Assembly (NCBI RefSeq): GCF_024868665.1
Contig: NC_079897.1
Coordinates: 5,268,475-5,332,474, forward strand
DNA from: Triplophysa rosa
Lineage: Eukaryota; Chordata; Actinopteri; Cypriniformes; Nemacheilidae
DNA length: 64,000 nucleotides
Direction: 5' to 3'
Below, piece by piece: positions 11,990-23,000 of this stretch (positions are counted from its first letter, which is position 1; every line of letters begins with the position of its first letter). The notes beneath the pieces are model-generated. The model made no database searches, was not told where the DNA came from, and worked only from the letters and a program-made list of their open reading frames with translations. The position numbers and the translations under genes are program-made.

Positions 11990-12895
11990 ATCCAAGCGTC
12001 TTCCTCATCATCGTCCTCCTCACCCTCAGGTAAATTAATGTAATTCAGATAATAAAGAAAATCGCTAAAAGTTTTATTCCTGTACAGTAGCAATTCTGTC
12101 TTTACTTAGCTCGTTCATTGTGTGCTTTATATTTTTTGTCAGGTATTATTTTATGGACTATTAAGATTATTTTCTTAAAAAGGAACAAACAACTTGCATT
12201 ATAACATCCAATAAAGACACATTACAGATTATTGGGTTGTGAGAAATGAACATGCTAAATGAAAACATTGCTGCATAGTTACTGTGTACAGCAGTGTTGG
12301 GTAAGTTACTCTGAAAAAGTAATTAATTACTAGTTACTAATTACATATTCAACAGTGTAATTAGATTACTGTACAAATTACTCTCTTCAAAAAGTATTTA
12401 GTTACTTATTACTAATTACTTTCTATATCCTACATCAACCTTGATTAGTTAAGTGATTGAAGGATAGACATGAAACGGCTTATTTAATTCATTCAAATAA
12501 ATAATATTAAACTACATAAAGTAGTATTATTAACTGACCAAAGTATTACAAATGTGAGAATTATACATTAAAGCAAGGATTTTAAAGTTAGACTTTGAAT
12601 TTTGATGTCAATTCCACTATTGCACACACATATATTACACAAAGGATTTAGTTTAATTACATCAGAAGTAACTGTAATTAAATTACAGAAAAATAAGAGT
12701 AATCCCTTACTTTACTTTTTCAAGGGAAAAGTAATTAAATTACAGTAACTAATTACTTAGTAACTGGTTACACCCAACACTGGTGTACAGAGATTAAAAC
12801 TTTTAGCGATTTTATTATCTCGGTTACATAAATGTACCTGAGGGTGACTTGTGTCCAGCTGAGGAGGAGGATGACGATGTCGCTCTTGCATACAG
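11990..12895. repeat. Inverted-repeat pair flanking a hAT insertion
   Basis: About 11991-12085 ('ttcctcatcatcgtcctcct', 'gaaaatcgctaaaagtttta') is reverse-complemented with mismatches at about 12795-12890 ('acttttagcgattttattatc', 'gaggaggaggatgacgatg'). A fold-back structure of about 400 bp before the hAT element landed in its loop is the simplest reading. Confidence 0.55.
12292..12782. mobile_element. 491-bp hAT non-autonomous element with perfect 8-bp target duplication
   Basis: It starts CAGTGTTGGGTAAGTTACT and ends with GTTACACCCAACACTG, inverted ends of a well-known fish hAT family. GTGTACAG flanks it on both sides (12284-12291 and 12783-12790), the 8-bp duplication expected of hAT. 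The interior consists of 'taattacta' motifs and has no coding sequence. The intact duplication argues for a fairly young insertion. Confidence 0.9.
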
Positions 12896-13600
12896 TCTCC
12901 TTTTAAAGAATTAAGTCCACTTATAAGTCAAGTAATGTATCTTTCTTTTTAAACTCATTGTGAATGTACAGTATTATACCCCTTTCTTTACATTCACAGA
13001 AAGTACACCTCATAAAACAGTACCAATACATTCAAATGACAAAAATAATAATATTAACTTCTCTATTGTTGTGTTGTACAAGTATGATGGTTGGTCAATG
13101 TAGTGCTTGTCCCGCCTCGCCTCGCCTCTCCTCTACTGTGATTGGACGGCTGTGTAAAAAGGTACAGTGAAGAGCTCCGAGTTTTACCCAAAGTTAAAGA
13201 GTAAAAAATGAAACAAGAAGGGTAAAGAAACTCGTGAAATATCATCATGATACACAGTGCACAGTTTGTCTAAAAGAATACAGAACGTTTGAATGTTTTA
13301 CGCACCATTCACACGTGATAGGAAGCAGGTGTACATTTATTTCGTACCAACTACATTTTGAAAATACGAACACTTTCATGAATCCGAAAATTTACGTCAG
13401 AACGACTTAACAAAAAATCGTTCTCCGCGTGATTCATGAATGAGGAACAAATATTCCTTATAATGACCATATAATTCCCGTTAATAAGATATTCATGGAC
13501 ATTGCACAGAAGAAAAAGGGGTGGGTTTGTTCGGTGCTTTTTGATTGTAGTTGCGTATTCCTCCGCTAGATGTCGGTAAAACGAGCAAGCGCCACTTTTT

Positions 13601-13617
13601 GCAATGCATTATGGGAA
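13601..13617 (-). promoter_or_regulatory. ZNF143/Staf-type binding site in the fbl promoter
   Basis: On the minus strand this reads TTCCCATAATGCATTGC, a strong match to the long ZNF143 (SBS) motif TTCCCA-N-AATGCA. It lies 131 bases upstream of the fbl ATG, in CpG-containing DNA without a TATA box, which fits a housekeeping nucleolar gene. Binding is inference from motif. Confidence 0.65.
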
Positions 13618-13747
13618 AGCACGTTTGACGCACATGTGGCCATCTGATCTTCTTGCTCCGCAAGACCAGAAGAAAAACGGTTGAACTTTATCGGCCGCAG
13701 TTGTTTAAATAGTCAAAGAGAGGATTTGCCATATTTAAAAGGCTAAA

Positions 13748-16700
13748 ATGAAACCAGGTAGGTGACTTGCATGCATTTAAAATTAGAGTCACTATGTAGC
13801 ATCGCGTGATTAAACAAACTGTTATTAATGTAACGTTAGCTTTGCATGCCAACCAGTTAGCCGCGCGCGCTAAGTTTTAATATACGAATTTGACTTCCAA
13901 TAAATGTCACGACAGTGTTGCCAACCTGTTTATTTATATTTAACCGTGAATTTAAGGGGAAGAAATTACGTAGTGATTAACTTTACTTGTGAGTAGCATG
14001 CGCGTACAATCGAGGGTTTTGCGCACGCGGGTCTGAGGCTCCCACATGGCTTTCAACGATAAGACCGTTCGTGTTTGATAAAACTCGTTTGGTTTATATA
14101 CTTAGATTCTCATAATAAATAATATTCATTATTCTGTTAATATATTTGGTTATGCTTCGTTTGAAAAATATAAAAGGCTTTTAATGGTTAAGTTTACATA
14201 CATTTTTGGGGGAACACATGGGTTTGGGTAATGGAGTCGTCTGTTCCACCGTGTTAAGTTAATGTCAACAAGCTGGTAACGTTCCATGTTTTAGTTTACT
14301 GCGGATAACGTGTAACCAATATATTAAACTCGAATGTACTAATGAATTAAAATATACGTATTTCTGGACACCGGCTGTTGAGGTTATGTTTGAATTGGTT
14401 TAAGCGTGTAATATCTAATTGTACTGTTCCATATGATGTTTTAAAATGTTTTCACTCTTCTCAATTTAAAGAAACAATGTTTGTTTCTTTTTGTCAGGAT
14501 TCAGCCCAAGAGGGGGAGGCAGAGGAGGATTTGGTGGAGACCGAGGCGGAAGGGGAGGGTTTGGAGGAGACAGAGGTGGAAGGGGAGGATTTAGAGGAGG
14601 CAGAGGTGGTGGTAAGCAAGATTTCTGTCTTCAGTTTTAATACTCGAATTTTCTAACACATCTTATCTAAAGTCTTTTCTTCAAATAATAATGCAGCCGT
14701 AAAGAATTTCCCCATGGAATGAAATACTCTTGCTGTGTTAACCAATGTTAAAGGGATAGTTCACCCATAAATGAAAATTCTGTCATCATTTACTCACCCT
14801 TATGTAATTTCATACCTGTATAAATGACTTCGTTCCGATGAACACGGATAAAGATATTTGGAAGAATGCTAGTAATTTTCAGTTCTGGTACATCATTGAC
14901 TACCATAGTAGGAAGACTTAAATGGTTGTCAAAGAAATTTATACAGGTTTGAAACAACCTTAGGTTGACTAAATGATGACAGATTTTTCAGTTTTGGATG
15001 ACCATAAACTGTGTGCTGGACAATGTGAAACTAAATAATTTAAACTAGACGTTAAACACATCTTTGCTGTTTGGTAAAGGTGGAGGGTTCAGATCCCCTG
15101 GTGGTGAAGGTGGGTTCCGTGGGCGAGGTGGCCGTGGCATGCCGAGGGGTCGTGGAGGACGAGGTGGCGGAGGCTTCAGAGGGGGCATTCGAGTGACAGT
15201 AGAGCCCCACAGACATGAAGGTGAGATCTTTGTTGTAATTGATCCTTCGCAAGCAGTTTGATTGACTGGCGATCTGACCAATCATAACGCCGATATTATG
15301 TGCCCCTGTGACTGACTGGCGTTTTGTCTGACTAACAAACCTGACGTAGTAGAAATCGTAATATGAAAAAGTAGCTTTTTAATTATTGTAATGGTAAACA
15401 GAGAGATATATACCCAGCTTTAATGTATGTTCGCAGTATAACGATAAACGATAACTAAGTTATCACTTTTCAAAATCATTGTAAATGGAGAATAGTGGAG
15501 TTCACATCACAACTATACCAGTACAGACACTATATTGTTGGATTCATTCATGTACGATTTACAGACGGATAGTGGTGCAATGGATCACAAAACTCACGGT
15601 TTGGATCATTTTACGGATTTTGGGCCACGGATTGGATCATTTTTCGGATCAGCTAATGTAAATGCTTATAGTTTATTATTGTATATTATAATAATAATAA
15701 TAACTTTAATAACTGTTTGCAATCAACAAAATGCTCAAAAATAGGGGCGCTAATATAAGGGGTTAAAGAATTTTATAACAATGAAGGTGTGAAAGTATCC
15801 TGAAGAAACAGATTATTTAACATTATGTTCTAGGCTATGTCATACGGTATGCATACAATATGTATGACAATGTTTAACAAATAAATATGATATAAACATG
15901 CAATTAGAGTATTATTATTTGACTCTACAATGAATAAACTTAGTTAATCTGTGAATAACATGCTTTACAGTTTAAGTTAAGATATACGCGAGAATGCTCT
16001 TTAATATCGTACTCATCCAGATAATGGAGAGAGACAGCGCGTGCATGCTAAAACTATCTGATGAATAAACTTAGTTAATCCGCAGGTCAAATGCGTTCCG
16101 AACCGTAGAGCACGATCCATACGGATCATCTGTGAAAAAAGTGGTGTTTTAAGGCGGAATGAAATGCTTATTGACATATTACATGTATGAGCAAGATAGC
16201 CAGATATGCTTTGCGTCCCTGTGATGTGATCAGTGCACCTTCAGAGAGCAGCATTTGCAGTGACATTTAAAAGAAAAGACGTTTTCAGCAATGAAGTTGT
16301 CAAGCAACAGCTGAACTGTGTTTGTTGTATTTAACACAAAAAAAGTTTAAGACACTGATGGACTGCTATTCCTTTCTGTACTGAACTAATTATTAAAAGT
16401 TTACTTTCTTTTTCACAAAGAAGGATCATGGCCGATCGTAGTTACTCTCTCTGTAACATTGTCATTACTACAAATTTTGGAGTTAATATAAACACTTAAT
16501 ACACCACATTTACAAAATCAGAATTTGCGAAGGCTAAATTCTGGATTTTACATGTTGCATGAACGTGTTAAATTAAATTCCATTAAAATATCGCAGGTGT
16601 GTTCATCTGTCGCGGTAAAGAGGATGCTTTGGTTACCAAGAACATGGTGATTGGGGAGTCTGTGTATGGAGAGAAAAGAATCAGTGTTGAGGTGAGCTTA

Positions 16701-18369
16701 TTATGACCGTAACATTTTTGTTTGGGTATTATTTCTAGAAAGAGCTATAATTATGTAATGCATGCGTTTTTCAAGGAAGGGGAAACGAAGATTGAGTACA
16801 GAGCATGGAATCCTTTCCGGTCGAAGCTGGCTGCAGCTATATTAGGAGGTATAGACCAGATCCACATCAAACCTGGAGCAAAGGTCATGTACCTCGGAGC
16901 TGCATCAGGAACTACTGTATCCCACGTTTCTGATATTGTTGGACCGGTAAGTTTATTTGTAGAGTTATAGGCCCGGTTTCACAGACAAGGCTTAAGGCTA
17001 GTCCCAGATTGAATGAATGATTGACCTGTTTTAACTGGATATAACTTGCCCTGTAATATCTTAAAGTGGCCGCAACTCAGACAGTTTCTGCATATCTCAT
17101 GTTAGTCACAGTGTATCGAGCACAGAAATACTAAGTCATATGTTCAACTCGTTTTTGACAAGTTGACCATGTTAAGCATGAGAAGATGGCACGTTTAACA
17201 TTGTAAATAAGTCAGATTGCATGAAACACCATTGCACATCCCCTTAAAAATATATCAGTGCCATTGTTTTGTCTCAAGATGCACACCAGAAATGTACTCT
17301 TCTAAGGCATTTTTATAAAAGCGCCATAAATATCTTAATTCAACTGAGGCTTGAGCTAAGCTGTGTCTGTGAAACTGGGCCATAGAGTTTTAGCACATTT
17401 AATAACAATTCTTCATGTTTAATTGTTTGTGGGTCCATAATGGCTTGTAAATGTGTAAAAACCTTTGCACAGTTTGTTTTGTGTTTGGGCGGCACAGTAT
17501 GTCGAAATTAAAAATGGCTATAATTTGCAGTGAAATCTTCAAATTTGTTTTTGTGTACATTGTGTCTTGACAAATGTATTTCTTTATAGGATGGATTGGT
17601 GTATGCTGTAGAATTCTCCCACAGATCAGGCAGAGACTTGTTAAATGTGGCCAAAAAGAGAACCAACATTATTCCCATCATTGAAGATGCAAGACACCCA
17701 CACAAGTACCGCATGCTTGTTGGTAAGTTCTCTTGATGTGAGCGTGTTTATCATTTAATAAATAAATGGATTGGATATTAAATCACAGCTCTGCTCCTTA
17801 AGGTATGGTGGATGTCATCTTTGCTGATGTTGCTCAGCCTGACCAAACAAGAATCGTTGCCCTCAATGCACACAACTTCTTGAAGAATGGAGGCCATTTT
17901 GTCATTTCCATCAAAGTAAGATGACTATAAATTGCTTTCTAAAACAAAACGGGTTAGTTTACAAGCTTAGTTGCAATTTGTAATTGTTTGTGCATTTATG
18001 ACTTGAATGTTTTGAGGTTATTGTGGCATGTCTTGGAACCTTGGTTAGCCAATGTTTAGTTACAATTTTTTTCCCCCCTAAATTCCTTCCTCAGGCAAAC
18101 TGCATTGATTCTACAGCTGCTCCAGAGGCAGTGTTTGCTTCAGAGGTTAAGAAGATGAGCTCAGAGAACATGAAGCCTCAGGAACAGTTGACACTCGAGC
18201 CATATGAGAGAGATCATGCGGTTGTTGTAGGAATCTACAGGTAAGTCCTGATAGGTTACTTTGTTTAGGTTAAGTTATATTTGCCTATATGTTTTATAGT
18301 TTTAGAAATTTTCAAAAATATCCCTCATGGTATTGTTTTTTCAGACCTCCACCAAAACAGAAGAAATGA
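13748..18369 (+). CDS. fbl: Fibrillarin, box C/D snoRNP 2'-O-methyltransferase
   Basis: Nine coding exons: 13748-13757, 14498-14611, 15080-15220, 16597-16691, 16776-16946, 17590-17722, 17803-17915, 18095-18240 and 18345-18369. All are GT-AG and in phase, giving 315 aa, close to vertebrate fibrillarin. It is the SAM-dependent enzyme that 2'-O-methylates rRNA and snRNA guided by C/D snoRNAs, and also methylates histone H2A glutamine, acting in the nucleolus. Residues 1-80 are an RGG/GAR region (exons 2-3). The fold begins near VEPHRHEG, with the SAM loop GAASGTT at 161-167, [11 protein letters not shown], the acidic FADVAQPDQ block, and the tail ending RPPPKQKK. The first exon encodes only MKP plus one base, a conserved layout. 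No defects seen. A proline-rich frame on the opposite strand of exon 3 is an artefact. Confidence 0.97.
14748..15010. mobile_element. MITE of the TTAAAGGGATAGTTCACC family in fbl intron 2, diverged
   Basis: It begins TTAAAGGGATAGTTCACCCA and carries the family body 'aattctgtcatcatttactc' and an inverted 'actaaatgatgacag' segment near 14970. The right end is decayed. Other copies sit at 38836-39123 and 41688-41997. Confidence 0.65.
15290..16560. repeat. fbl intron 3: dispersed-repeat-like DNA
   Basis: This intron holds repeated 'ggatcattttacggatt' / 'ggatcatttttcggat' words (15590-15660), a short ATA/TAA run (about 15685-15703), and a near-duplicated 'tgaataaacttagttaatc' at about 15930 and 16062. 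It is probably an old transposon, but clean ends were not found. No convincing box C/D snoRNA was seen in the fbl introns. Confidence 0.35.
16970..17381. mobile_element. 412-bp GGCCCGGTTTCACAG element in fbl intron 5, ATA duplication, with internal insert
   Basis: Ends GGCCCGGTTTCACAGACA and TGTCTGTGAAACTGGGCC are inverted, flanked by ATA at 16967-16969 and 17382-17384. A segment at about 17062-17248 ('gcaactcagacagtttctgc' to 'cacatccccttaaaa') interrupts it. The same segment family occurs, itself interrupted, at 42340-44125. The outer element shares its core ('tgtctcaagatgcacac') with 40246-40480. Confidence 0.75.
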
Positions 18370-19329
18370 GGGGTCATGCTGAAAATCTTCCATTATTCTT
18401 CACGTCCTCCTTTATTCAACTTCTGCCACTAGGTGGCGCCACCATTTGGAGACGCAACAACACAAACTCTATGTAAATGACCCATTGAATTGTTTCGGCT
18501 GGAAAAGCCACCAGCTGTATTGGATTGATACAAGAGCAATTATGAAGAGCAGCTCTGCTACCAGCTTTTTCTTTTTTGTTTGAAAGTCCTCTGTCAATAT
18601 ACTGTACTGAGAGGGGAATATTGTTTTTGGCCTTCAACAATTGAATACTAGATGTGTTATGCTAATTAAATTGAAAAATGTTCTTAATGTTAAGCAACTC
18701 AAAACTATGAAGCCTAGAATATGTAAGCGGTTTACTTTCAAGTCTAGGTGTTAAGTAAAACATGACATTTTGTAATGGTTAATGTTGAACAAGTTATGAT
18801 TTGTGGCTTCCCCAAATGTTAATCAGACAAAAGGTTCTTATTGCATTGTAAGAATACTGTTTGTCAAATGAAAATGTAATTTGTGGAAATTTACGTTTGT
18901 TGCCGTTTTGTTTGAGTATTTTATAGTAAACATTTTAAACGACTTGACTGGCATGCCAATATCTGTGGAACATTTACAAAGTTTGCATTTGTGAAGACTT
19001 TAACTTGTATTTTACAAAAAAGAAAACATTTGGTTGCACAGTAAGAAAAAAAGTACAGCGAAGGGTGAGGCAACATAGACGTGTTGAGACTTTAGTGTAT
19101 TGTTTGATAATGTGGGGAGGAAACGGTCGGTTAAGTCATTTGGCTGTTGTGGTAAATAACAAATGAGGTAGATTAAACCTGTCTGTGGGTTCTGTAATGA
19201 AAATGTTTGGTAGCTTGCTCACTCAAAATTAAGTTTACCGGACGATTCTAGGGGGTCTGCAGAAAATATCGTGAGAAATAAAAAGAAACGGCAAACATTT
19301 TAAGTTTACTGAACATTACCGTTTCATTT

Positions 19330-19470
19330 AGAATCAGAAAGGGCTTTATTGCCAAGTGTGCTTGGACCCACAAGGAATTTGTCTTAGTGACAGAAGCTTC
19401 CGCTAGTGCACATACAGGTTAAAAAAGTGACAAGGCACAGCTAACAAAACATAAAAAATAAATATGTGAG
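19330..19470. repeat. Dispersed fish repeat fragment (AATCAGAAAGGGCTTTATTGCCAAG type)
   Basis: Contains 'gggctttattgccaagtgtg' and 'acaaggaatttgtcttagtg', phrases I know as a common interspersed fish repeat. The class is not assigned. Confidence 0.45.
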
Positions 19471-19749
19471 AGACTTATTAGGCAAATGGTAATGTTGAAC
19501 AATCATGAGTTATGATTTGTTCATATTTATAAGTGTTTATCTCTGCTTTCTTGCTACATGCATACTTTGCAGAATTGCTTATTTTTTATCTTATCGTTTT
19601 TCCTCACTACAGTTCCGTTATTTCACTTACTGGGCTATGTTAAGTAGTCTTTGCAAAGATGTAATGAAAATTGCTACAGTACAAATAAATACATTTTGAA
19701 TCGATTTTTTACAGATTTATACATCCAACATTATTCTTATTTTAGCCAG

Positions 19750-19750
<1 letters not shown>

Positions 19751-19790
<40 letters not shown>

Positions 19791-19796
19791 ATCACT
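19751..19796. repeat. (TA)23 microsatellite
   Basis: Uninterrupted TA dinucleotides between fbl and alkbh8. Confidence 0.95.
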
Positions 19797-20086
19797 TATT
19801 TATTTTACACAGTTTAAATGTTTCTTACAAAAAAAATTCTATACAAAAATGTATATAGATGAATATGTGTTTTAGGAAGGGGGTCCACACGAAAGATTTA
19901 TCATATGATGTTAAAATATAATTTTTATGTTAAAATAGAAATTCTCTCCAGGTTGTCTTTCGAACGGGAGGTGACTACAAAGGGGACTCTTTAATCATAA
20001 GTCAAAATGTTATGCAATGGTAAAACCCGTTCTAGGAACCAATGTTGTGTTTTTGCGCACGCTGGGACCAAATAAACGGTTGCACA

Positions 20087-23000
20087 ATGGAGAGCAGGAT
20101 GGACAGCACAAATGTCAGAAGAACTAAAGAGGAGAAAAAATGGCTTCGTAGGCAATTTAAAGCCAGTCACACATTACTCAAACATGAGGGCATAAGTACA
20201 GTATCGCGTCCCACAAAGGTACCTGTTCAGCGTATTTTAAAGAAGCGGGATGTTGCATCACCCACAGATGAATTGCACTGTCACTTCATGATTGTTTCTG
20301 GTGTGCATGTATTTAGGTTATACTAAAGTTATAAAGTTCACTAAGAACATTGACACGTTGCAAATAAAATCAACAACTTAAACTTATCTTTGATTTGTTT
20401 TTCAGTAAAATAGATATAATCAGTTTGCTTCTAGAAGTCCACTTTCAAAATAATGCAACAAAATTAGGTAAAGGGTGATAACCAGTTGACACCAGTAATA
20501 TCGTATTAAATACAAAATTATTAAATTACTATTAAATAGAAAAACAAACCAACACAAACTTTAAGAACCATTGGCCATAAGATAAAAGCATTCCTGTAGT
20601 CATCAGGTCACCCTTGTACCTGTTTTTGTCAAATGATGAAAAATATGAAGTTCATAGCTATGTATGAATGTCTCATAAAGGTAATCATGCTTATAAATGT
20701 CTGTTATATATCTCTTGCAGCATCTGGTGGTCTTTAATGGGGGTTTGGGAAATGGAGTGAGCAGGGAGTCGCTGCTGGAGGTTCTTAAAGAGGGAGGTAA
20801 CGTCGAGTCGCTTCTCACACCCCCTACTAAACCATATGCATTTGTGACATATTCATCAACTCAAGCAAGCCAGAATGCTTTCACACTTCTCAGCGGACGA
20901 TCACTGATGTATTCGGATCAAAGTGTCACACTTTATTTCAGCTATGTTGAGAGAGGTACGTTGGACCTGTATGTTCTTTTTCAAACTATTGTGTTATTTA
21001 TTGTCTGGGATTATTTACTGTGGGAATTGATCTGGGGCCCGTTTCAGAAAGGAGGTTTAGTGGAAACTCTGAGTATATTAACCCTGAAATGAGGGAAACT
21101 CTGGGTTTTCCGTTTCAGAATGTGAGGTATGTCAAACCTGAGAAAGCGGGGTAACTCAAGCCCGTTTCTAAAGGAGAGGTATCTTATACTCAGAGTCAGT
21201 AACCATAGTAACTTACTCTGTGAACCTAACCTGGTCGGGAGCAGGTTTTCTTTGGTAAACCCAGAGTTTATTTCGATCTCCTCCCCCTTTTAAAGCGCAA
21301 GTGGTGTAACTCATCCATTCATTCATTAATACAGTCATTCATGGCACACATTTTGATTACACAGAGACCATCTCAGTGACTTATACTGTATGTCATATGT
21401 GCTTTTATAGAGGATTCATGAAGAGGCTGCATTAATTCATTGGAATGTACTTTGATTTCAGGAGAGCACCGAGTGGAATTTTGTCATTTCCCTGTGCATT
21501 TTTATTAAAACTGTACCGTTTTTCTTTACAGTGAATTAGATGTATCAAAATATATCTCATCCATCCTTACACATAAATAAAGTGCATGAATAAAGAAATG
21601 AATAAATACAGACATACATGCAGAAATGAAGCGAAAAGGTAATAAACAAGTAAATTTGACATGCAGCCATTCCAAGTGAAATCTGTTCAGAGCAGGATTC
21701 GAACCGGCGATCAGTCTAACTTTGCACGAGAGTCTGACGCCCTACAGGTGTCCTATACACCATGACGTCTTACTTGCGTAACTAGAGCACTCATGGCGAG
21801 TGAGAACATACGTTTTTTTTATTATTTCTGTTGTTTCATTCATTTAATGATTAATTTATTTGTTTATTGGTATCAATTTATTAATTTAAACTTAAGTAAT
21901 TTTCAGGACATCAGTAAATCGAGCGGAAAGTGTGCCTCACTCTCATGTGCTTTCTGCCGCCATGTTGCTTTTTTGGTGCTGTTGCCATGGTGAATCGTGC
22001 TATCTTCGCTCAATTGATGATGGCTTTTTAAATCAATGGTGCACGCGCATAACCTAGAGTGAACTTACTCAGAGTGGATTGAACTAATTGAAATCACCTG
22101 TTCTGAAACCGAAAACTCAGAGTTGCGATTCTCTGAGTAAATCAACTCAGAGTTCACATTTTAACTCGGTGTTGGTTGAACCTCCTTATTGAAACAGGCC
22201 CCTGAAGGGCCCCAACCTACAGCCTTGTTTGGGGACCGAGACTAAAGTGTGTCTAATGTTTTCATTATTTTGTCAGTGGACAGTGACAGGACTGTGTCTT
22301 GTGCTTTGCCCCCTGGACTATCTGTTTTGGAGGATTTTGTGTCTGTAGAGGAGGAGCTACAATTGCTAAAGGCTGTTGATTGGACGTTGGATACTGATGA
22401 TATCACAGGTTAGAGATATTTGGTATTCTTATATATTTGGAGATTTTCTATAAGAATATATTTATTGAACGCAGTATTAGTAACATTCAGTTGCATTTTC
22501 TTATAGTTTTGTTTTTGTGTTTTAGTGCATAAAGCTTTAAAACACAGAAGAGTGAAGCATTATGGATACGAATTTCGCTACGATAATAATAACGTTGACA
22601 AGGACAAGCCATTGCCTGGTGGTAAGTTAAAAATGTTTAAAAAAAATCATGAAGGGGTGTATGGATATTTTCTTGAGTTAAATTATTAAGTAAATTTTAC
22701 ATTTTTCCAAATAATTCTTTTTGCCCCTTTTATCTTTCCAAGGCAAAAAAAGATGATTTCAACCAAGTGCAACAGTTTTGAGATATCAATGGTTTTATCA
22801 TTAATTGTATGGGACAATTTAGTGGATTATTAAAATCCCTGACCAAAAAAAAGAGCAAACTGGTGGTTTATGTTCTTTATGTTGCTAAATAACTGTAATC
22901 TATAAACAATTGAATAGACATCTGTCATTTCAGGTCTGCCGGTGGAATGTGACGCTTTACTTCAAAGATGTTTGACTGACGGCCACATAAGTGTCCTCCC

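Larger units (their letters stand above)
9350..13445. mobile_element. Second copy of the 7056-7983 family, split by nested insertions
   Basis: 9350-9600 matches the left half of the 7056-7983 element (around 7150-7360) with small indels. 13050-13445 matches its right half (around 7600-7980), including 'atgatggttggtca', 'ttggacggctgtg', and a decayed right end TGATTCATGAATGAGG. About 3.4 kb of other repeats now separates the halves: a 172-bp element, a 1-kb element holding a 400-bp palindrome, a further TIR element, an inverted-repeat pair and a hAT element. The left terminus is missing or decayed. Confidence 0.7.
18370..20086. other. fbl 3' UTR and fbl-alkbh8 intergenic DNA
   Basis: ATTAAA near 18664 and AATAAA near 19277 are the candidate fbl poly(A) signals. 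A dispersed fish repeat fragment ('aatcagaaagggctttattg') lies at about 19330-19470, and a (TA)n tract follows. The last 150 bases before the alkbh8 ATG should contain its promoter. No TATA box is evident. Confidence 0.45.

Noticed and set aside
14378..14656. 92-codon acidic frame over fbl exon 2
   Set aside because: Wrong frame of the GAR-encoding exon. The true frame is fixed by the splice phases of exons 1 and 3.
15045..15285. Proline/arginine-rich frames on the minus strand
   Set aside because: They are the reverse of the glycine-arginine coding exon 3 of fbl and have no independent support.
16055..16130. Possible box C/D snoRNA in fbl intron 3 (CTGATGA word)
   Set aside because: No matching D box with flanking terminal stem at the right distance, and the word lies in a duplicated repeat segment.
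19651..19875. 74-codon frame with Ile-Tyr run
   Set aside because: Produced by the (TA)n microsatellite.
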